Assembly: GCF_003253995.1 (NCBI RefSeq) | Contig: NZ_QKZL01000006.1 | Coordinates: 1-64,000 of the forward strand | Source of the DNA: Palleronia aestuarii | GTDB lineage: Bacteria; Pseudomonadota; Alphaproteobacteria; Rhodobacterales; Rhodobacteraceae | Reading direction: 5' to 3' | DNA length: 64,000 bases | Shown: piece by piece, positions 59,402 through 64,000 of the stretch | How positions within the stretch are numbered: position 1 is the first letter of the stretch | Layout of the letters: each line of letters starts with the position of its first letter | Notes under the pieces: model-generated | Told to the model about the DNA's origin: nothing | Seen by the model: the letters and a program-made list of their open reading frames with translations, nothing else | Databases searched by the model: none | Position numbers and translations under genes: made by a program

Positions 59402-60748
59402 ATGGATGACCGCCTTTCCCGGCTGAGCGCCGATCTTCTTCACGCCGCGACACGCGCGGGGGCGGAAGCCGCGGATGCGCTGGTCATGGAGGAGGCGTCC
59501 CTTTCCGCCGACGTGCGATCCGGTGCCCTCGAACACGCGGAACGCTCGGAATCGATCGAGATCGGGCTCAGGGTGCTGATCGGTCGCAGGCAGGCCTGCG
59601 TCTCGGCCTCCGATACGCGCCCGGAAACGATGGCGCGCATGGCGGAACGGGCCGTGGCGATGGCGCGGGAAGCGCCCGAGGATCCGGGAGCGGGCCTGGC
59701 CGAACCCGGACAGCTTTCCGATCTGCGCAATGCGGATGCCCTCGATCTCTTCGATCCCTCCGGCGATCCGGCGCCCGCGGCGCTCGCCGAGGCCGCGCTG
59801 AGGGCGGAGGCCGCGGCGCTCGCGGTGGCAAGGGTCTCGCAGGTCGATTCGTCCTCCGCGGGCTTCAGCCGCGACCGCGTCCATCTCGCCGCGACGAACG
59901 GCTTTACCGGCGGCTATGCACGTACCCGGTCGTCGCTCTCCTGCGTGGCGATCTCGGGCGAGGGGACGGCGATGGAGCGGGACTGGATGAGCGATGCGCG
60001 CGTCTATTCCGCCGATCTGATGGCGCCCGAGGAAATCGGTCGTATCGCTGGCGAACGCGCGGTGCGGGCCGCGGGCCCACGCCGTGCGAAATCGGGCGCC
60101 TTCCCGGTGATCTACGACGAACGCGTCGCGAGCTCGTTGATCGGCCATCTCCTCGCCGCGACGAACGGAGCGCTGATCGCGCGGGGCTCCTCCTGGGCGC
60201 GCGATCTAGCGGGCGAGATCGTGCTCCCGCCGGACCTGACGCTGTCCGAGGAACCGCATCGCCCGCGCGTCTCCGCCTCCCGCCCATTCGACGCGGAAGG
60301 GCTGCCGACCGCGCCGCGCGACATCGTCAAGGATGGCGTGCTGACGGGCTGGACGCTCGACCTCTCGACGGCACGCAAGCTCGGTCTCGCCTCGACCGGG
60401 AATGCGGCCCGGAGCGCGGGCAGCCCGCCAAGCCCCGCCGTGGGCAACGTGACGCTCACGCAAGGCTCCCGCAGCCGCGAGGACCTCCTGGCGGAAATGG
60501 GAACGGGCCTTCTCGTGACCTCGATGATCGGCAGCACCATCAACCCCAATACCGGCGATTATTCCCGCGGCGCGTCGGGCTTCTGGATCGAGAACGGAGA
60601 AATCGCCTATCCTGTCAACGAGATCACGCTCGCCGGCAATCTGATCGAGATGCTGAAGACGATCGTTCCAGCCAACGACGCGCGGACGCACCTGGCGCGC
60701 GTGATCCCGTCGCTGCGTGTCGAAGGGCTCTTCCTTGCCGGCGACTGA
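59402..60748 (+). CDS. pmbA: PmbA/TldE metalloprotease-family subunit
   Basis: A 448-residue cytoplasmic protein, partner of TldD in trimming antitoxins and modified peptides. RSGALEHAERSESIEIGLRV (about 38-57), VIYDERVASSLIGHLLAATN (about 231-250) and GLLVTSMIGSTINPNTGDYS followed by GASGFWIENGEIAYPV (about 370-400) are family signatures. The HExxH motif of TldD is absent, as expected for PmbA/TldE. No tldD is seen in this window. It overlaps the next gene by 14 bp if that starts at 60735. Confidence 0.87.
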   Translation: MDDRLSRLSADLLHAATRAGAEAADALVMEEASLSADVRSGALEHAERSESIEIGLRVLIGRRQACVSASDTRPETMARMAERAVAMAREAPEDPGAGLAEPGQLSDLRNADALDLFDPSGDPAPAALAEAALRAEAAALAVARVSQVDSSSAGFSRDRVHLAATNGFTGGYARTRSSLSCVAISGEGTAMERDWMSDARVYSADLMAPEEIGRIAGERAVRAAGPRRAKSGAFPVIYDERVASSLIGHLLAATNGALIARGSSWARDLAGEIVLPPDLTLSEEPHRPRVSASRPFDAEGLPTAPRDIVKDGVLTGWTLDLSTARKLGLASTGNAARSAGSPPSPAVGNVTLTQGSRSREDLLAEMGTGLLVTSMIGSTINPNTGDYSRGASGFWIENGEIAYPVNEITLAGNLIEMLKTIVPANDARTHLARVIPSLRVEGLFLAGD

Positions 60749-61505
60749 CCTACCGCTCCTCATCGACGCGGCCCGCGCTGCGGGCCAGATCGCGATGTTG
60801 CATTGGCGCGCGGATCCGAAGACGTGGAAAAAATCCGACGACAGCCCGGTCAGCGCCGCGGATCTCGATGTCGATGCGGCGCTGCGCGACGCGCTCTGCG
60901 GGGCGCGGCCACGCTATGGCTGGTTGAGCGAGGAAAGCCCTGACGACGGCACGCGGCTCGGAGCGGAGCATTGTTTCATCGTGGACCCGATCGATGGAAC
61001 GCGCGCCTATCTCGACGGACAGGTGGATTGGGGCCTTTCGCTCGCCGTGGCCGAGGGCGGACAGATCACGGCGGGCGTCGTGCACATGCCCGCCAAGGAT
61101 CTGACTTACACCGCGGCGATCGACGAGGGGGCGTTCCTGAACGGGGAGCAGATCGGAGCGACGAGCGCCACGTCGACCCGGGACGCGACCCTCCTGACCT
61201 CGAAGGCCACCTATGCCAGTGCGAACTGGAAGGAGGGCGTTCCGCATTTTTCCCGCAAGTTCCGCCCCTCCATGGCCTACCGAATGGCCCTTGTGGGGGA
61301 GGGGCGCTACGACGCGATGATGACGCTCAAGCTCGCCTGGGAATGGGACATCGCGGCGGGATCGCTGATCGCGGCCGAGGCGGGAGCGATCGTGACCGAT
61401 AGACGCGGCGGGCCGCTCCGCTTCAATTCCGAAACCCGCCGCACGAATGGCGTTCTCGCGGCGCCCGCGGGCCTGCACGCCGCAATCCTCGACGCGCTGG
61501 CCTGA
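60735..61505 (+). CDS. Inositol monophosphatase-family phosphatase (CysQ-like)
   Basis: A 256-residue Mg-dependent phosphatase. Metal-site motifs: SPVSAADLDVDAALRDAL (about 38), WLSEESPDDG (E near 65), IVDPIDGTRAYLDGQVDWGL (about 84-103) and WEWDIAAGSLIAAEAGA (about 198). These match inositol-1-phosphatase/CysQ (PAP phosphatase). The start is uncertain: TTG 60735 has GAAGGG upstream and gives the usual family beginning PATDLPLLIDAA; GTG 60717 would add six residues. Probably translated together with pmbA. Confidence 0.86.
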   Translation: MPATDLPLLIDAARAAGQIAMLHWRADPKTWKKSDDSPVSAADLDVDAALRDALCGARPRYGWLSEESPDDGTRLGAEHCFIVDPIDGTRAYLDGQVDWGLSLAVAEGGQITAGVVHMPAKDLTYTAAIDEGAFLNGEQIGATSATSTRDATLLTSKATYASANWKEGVPHFSRKFRPSMAYRMALVGEGRYDAMMTLKLAWEWDIAAGSLIAAEAGAIVTDRRGGPLRFNSETRRTNGVLAAPAGLHAAILDALA

Positions 61506-61524
61506 CGATACGCCGCCATCCGGT

Positions 61525-62250
61525 TCAGGCGGTCAATTCCTCGACCTCCCGCGCCTCCTCCTCGGAGATGTCGAGCCTCTGGCGCAAGGTCTCGAGATAG
61601 GACCGGTTCGCCTCCGTTTCCCCGTCCACCGCGGCGGCGGAGGCGAGATAGAACTCCTCGGCCGTCTCCTTGTCCTGCACGTCTCTCAGCAGTTCGTCGA
61701 GCGGCTTGGGATTGGCGATCTCCCGTTCCATCACCTGCCTGTCCTCGGCATCGCCGCCGGCTTCCGCGATCTCGCCCATGATCCGCTCGCGCTCCTCCGA
61801 CGAAAGCGCGCCGTCGGAATAGGCCGCGGTGATCATTGCCCGGATGAGCAGCAGCGCCTTGGCGTCGCTGAGGTTCTCCGCCGCCTGCTCGTCCTCGCGC
61901 AACTCCGCCGCACTCGGCTCCTCCGCCTCGGTGGCGGTGGAGGAGGTCGCGCCGCTGATCGTGTCGACGAGCTTGTTGACCATGCCCCCGATCCCGCCAT
62001 CGGTCTGGGTCGCGCCGGTACCGGCGGTCTGGACGCCGGCGGTGCCGGGGTTTCGCGCCTGATGATCGCGGTAGGCACGGTAGGCCATGAAGCCGAGGGC
62101 GGCGAGGCCCGCCTTGCCGCGCAGTGCGGGGCGCCGCCGGTAGCCCATCCCGCCCAGGAGCGCGGAACTCCCAAGTCCTCCGCGCCGACGTCGACCACGA
62201 CCCGCCAGCCGGGAGGCCAGCACCGTACCGAGTATCCGCTTCAAGCTCAT
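61525..62250 (-). CDS. DUF533 (TerB-like) protein
   Basis: A 241-residue protein. The N-terminal 50 residues are basic and Gly/Arg-rich (GRGRRRRGGLGSSALLGGMG), followed by a possible short hydrophobic segment (AGLAALGFMAYRAYRDH). The C-terminal half is helical: KALLLIRAMITAAYSDGALS, ERERIMGEIAEAGGDAEDRQ, EFYLASAAAVDGETEANRSY, the TerB/DUF533 pattern with an EF-like acidic helix. Function unknown; often membrane-associated. ATG 62250 follows GAAGGGGTCGTG. Confidence 0.82.
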   Translation of the reverse strand: MSLKRILGTVLASRLAGRGRRRRGGLGSSALLGGMGYRRRPALRGKAGLAALGFMAYRAYRDHQARNPGTAGVQTAGTGATQTDGGIGGMVNKLVDTISGATSSTATEAEEPSAAELREDEQAAENLSDAKALLLIRAMITAAYSDGALSSEERERIMGEIAEAGGDAEDRQVMEREIANPKPLDELLRDVQDKETAEEFYLASAAAVDGETEANRSYLETLRQRLDISEEEAREVEELTA

Positions 62251-62299
62251 CACGACCCCTTCCGTTTCCATGCCGAACGCATGGGGAGCGGTGCCGTTC

Positions 62300-63235
62300 C
62301 TAGGCGGGGCTCAGCATCGCCAGGGCAAACTGCATTTCCGCGTCGGTGAAGAGTTCGTCGCAGGACCAGCCGGTCTCCTCTGCGAGGCTGCGCAGGCTTT
62401 CGGGCGTGTACTTGTGGCTGCTCTCCGTATGGATCGTCTCGCCCTTGCCGAAGGCGACGTCGAGGCCGTCCACCTGCACCGATTGATCCTCGAGGCTTTC
62501 GAGGTGCATCTCGATCCGAGCGGCATCGGCGTTCCAGATCGCGCGATGGGCGAAGCGCTCCGGGTCGAAATTCGCGCCCGCCTCGCGGTTCAGCCGGGTG
62601 AGGAGGTTCAGGTTGAACTCCGCCGTGACCCCGTCGGCATCGTCGTAGGCGGCGACGAGCGTGGTCTCGTCCTTCACCAAATCCGCTCCGAGTATGAAGC
62701 CCGCGACACCCGGCCAAGCGCGGACCGTCCGCATCAGGCGCCGTGCGCCTTCGGGGTCGAGATTGCCGATCGTCGAGCCGGGGAAGAACGCCACTTTCGC
62801 ACGCGGCGCGATATCGAAAGGAAAATCGAGCGGTGCGGTGAAGTCGCCCGCGATGGGGCGGATATCGAGCGCGGGATAGTCGAGAGCGAGTTCCGCGGCG
62901 GAGGCGTGCAGGAAATCCTCCGAGATATCGACGGGAACGTAGGCACCAAGCTCGGGCAACGCGTCGAGGAGCAACCTGATCTTGATGCTCGCGCCGCTGC
63001 CGAGCTCGACCAGGGCCGCCCCCGCCGGCACGGCCCGGGCGAGCGCCTCCCCATGCGTGCGCAGAATCGAGATTTCGGTCCGGGTGGGATAGTATTCCGG
63101 CAGCTCGGTGATCCGCTCGAAAAGCGCGCTGCCCGCGGCGTCGTAGAACCACTTCGGCGACATGCGCTTGGGCGAGGCGGAAAGGCCTTCCCGCGCGGCG
63201 TCCGTGAAGACGCGATCGGGCACGATCCTGTCCAT
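62300..63235 (-). CDS. egtD: L-histidine N-alpha-methyltransferase EgtD
   Basis: A 311-residue SAM methyltransferase making hercynine (trimethyl-histidine), the first step of ergothioneine synthesis. SPKRMSPKWFYDAAGSALFE (about 21-40) and LPEYYPTRTEISIL are EgtD signatures. The SAM site is ALVELGSGASIKIRLLLDAL (about 74-93), followed by YVPVDISEDFL and FPGSTIGNLDP. It starts 2 bp after the egtB stop, so egtB-egtD form one operon, egtB first. Confidence 0.92.
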   Translation of the reverse strand: MDRIVPDRVFTDAAREGLSASPKRMSPKWFYDAAGSALFERITELPEYYPTRTEISILRTHGEALARAVPAGAALVELGSGASIKIRLLLDALPELGAYVPVDISEDFLHASAAELALDYPALDIRPIAGDFTAPLDFPFDIAPRAKVAFFPGSTIGNLDPEGARRLMRTVRAWPGVAGFILGADLVKDETTLVAAYDDADGVTAEFNLNLLTRLNREAGANFDPERFAHRAIWNADAARIEMHLESLEDQSVQVDGLDVAFGKGETIHTESSHKYTPESLRSLAEETGWSCDELFTDAEMQFALAMLSPA

Positions 63236-63237
63236 GC

Positions 63238-64000
63238 TCAGGCGTCCCGCGCCAGCCGCAGGCCCAGCATCTGCCACCGCTGATGGGGGTAGAAGAAGGT
63301 CCGGTAGCTTGGTCGCATCTGCGCGCGCGGTGTAGCACAGGAGCCGCCGCGCAGGACGAACTGGCTGACCATGAACTTGCCGTTGTACTCCCCGAGGGCG
63401 CCTTCGGGCGGGCGGAAGCCGGGATAGGGGGTGAAGGGCGACTGCGTCCATTCCCAGACATCGCCCCAGGGGCCGCCATCCGGCAGCGGCCTAAGCGCGC
63501 CGTCATCGAGGAAATTTCCCTCGATCGGGCGATCGCCGAGCGCGACCTCCCATTCCGCTTCGGTAGGCAGGCGCGCGCCCGCCCACCGGGCAAACGCCTC
63601 GGCCTCGTAGTAGCTGACATGGCAGACGGGCGCGTCGAGGTTCACGGGCTGCGGTCCCCGCAGCGTGTAGGTCCACCAGACCTCATCCTGTTTCCACCAG
63701 TAGAGCGGCGTTTCCCAACCTTCGCGCCCGGCACGCGCGATGCCGTCCATGAGCCACAACTCGGGCCTCGTGTAGCCGCCATCCTCGATGAAGGCGATCC
63801 AGTCGCGGTTGCTGACCGGGCGATTCGCGATCTCGAACGGATCGAGCCAGACCTTGTGGCGCGGTCCCTCGCAATCGTAGGCGAAGCCCGCCCCGTCATG
63901 GCCGATCTCGCAAAGCCCGCCGTCGTGACGTTCGAATCGCAGGGGTAGCTCGGAACTGACCGCGACCGGTTCGGGATCGCGGTAGGCGGGGAGGAGCGGG
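63238..64000 (-). CDS. egtB: Ergothioneine sulfoxide synthase EgtB, C-terminal part
   Basis: About 254 codons are visible; the N-terminus (DinB-like iron-binding domain) lies beyond the right edge. The FGE-sulfatase-type domain is clear: FAYDCEGPRHKVWLDPFEIA, RPVSNRDWIAFIEDGGYTRP, VCHVSYYEAEAFARWAGARL, PTEAEWEVA, WGDVWEWTQSPFTPYPGF, VLRGGSCATPRAQMRPSYRT. EgtB joins oxygen, hercynine and a thiol (gamma-glutamylcysteine or cysteine). It is followed directly by egtD. Confidence 0.9.
   Translation of the reverse strand, partial: PLLPAYRDPEPVAVSSELPLRFERHDGGLCEIGHDGAGFAYDCEGPRHKVWLDPFEIANRPVSNRDWIAFIEDGGYTRPELWLMDGIARAGREGWETPLYWWKQDEVWWTYTLRGPQPVNLDAPVCHVSYYEAEAFARWAGARLPTEAEWEVALGDRPIEGNFLDDGALRPLPDGGPWGDVWEWTQSPFTPYPGFRPPEGALGEYNGKFMVSQFVLRGGSCATPRAQMRPSYRTFFYPHQRWQMLGLRLARDA

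Noticed and set aside
1-64000. tRNA or rRNA genes
   Set aside because: I looked in the larger intergenic gaps for cloverleaf signatures such as GGTTCGAATCC and found none that fold.

Overview
The window looks like a piece of an alphaproteobacterial genome, most likely a Rhodobacteraceae (Roseobacter-type) bacterium. Reasons: high GC; two proteins end in the VPVPA / hydrophobic segment / Arg-Lys tail (VPLPA-CTERM) sorting signal typical of that family; a phasin sits behind a CTGC-N3-GCAG palindrome; many gene families are ones I associate with Roseobacters (DUF2125 protein, TTT and BCCT carriers, ergothioneine genes). These assignments rest on reading translated sequence, not on database searches.

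Region 1-28 kb is patchy and looks accessory. Five IS5-type copies or fragments, a probable IS3 remnant, a broken response-regulator receiver and an IclR gene cut at its 5' end are scattered among small catabolic and transport modules. The modules are: a VPLPA-CTERM protein and a VPLPA-CTERM alkaline phosphatase; a DoxX protein; a sodium/solute symporter; a class IV aminotransferase divergent from a polyamine-type ABC importer; a mandelate racemase-type enzyme; and a sugar-acid/hydroxyacid locus (tripartite tricarboxylate transporter tctCBA, GntR regulator, IlvD/Edd dehydratase, FMN hydroxyacid oxidase, D-2-hydroxyacid dehydrogenase). The last locus appears to be one regulon, because near-identical TTGTYGACAA operators lie in front of both of its halves.

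Region 28-33 kb is a tightly coupled minus-strand operon: acyl-CoA dehydrogenase-like protein, PIG-L deacetylase, methyltransferase and glycosyltransferase (4-bp overlaps), then a manganese catalase, with a Crp/Fnr-type regulator in front. Its product is unknown to me.

Region 33-48 kb is a reductive pyrimidine degradation locus: NMT1-type ABC importer, dihydropyrimidinase, carbamoyl-amide hydrolase, PreA and PreT (dihydropyrimidine dehydrogenase), a RutR-like TetR regulator with a perfect TTTGACC-AAAA-GGTCAAA operator, a BCCT transporter and a ribokinase. A MutM-type DNA glycosylase lies inside the preT-preA operon. A small GIY-YIG nuclease gene bounded by 29-bp inverted REP-like palindromes sits between the two hydrolase genes.

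Region 48-64 kb looks like ordinary chromosome: a coiled-coil, low-complexity membrane-anchored protein, phasin, a three-subunit molybdenum aldehyde/xanthine oxidoreductase, two metallophosphoesterases, LysE exporter, hydroxyisobutyrate dehydrogenase-type enzyme, DUF2125 protein, PmbA/TldE, inositol-monophosphatase-type enzyme, DUF533 protein, and ergothioneine genes egtD and egtB (cut by the right edge).

The most unusual structures are: (1) two families of ~42-48 bp palindromic mini-insertions, eight copies, sitting inside two decaying IS5 transposases and mostly adding a multiple of three bases; (2) an array of eleven 11-bp TGCACGnnnnn units just downstream of preA; (3) the GIY-YIG gene framed by inverted REP-like repeats. 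No tRNA, rRNA, CRISPR array, riboswitch or replication origin was recognised.
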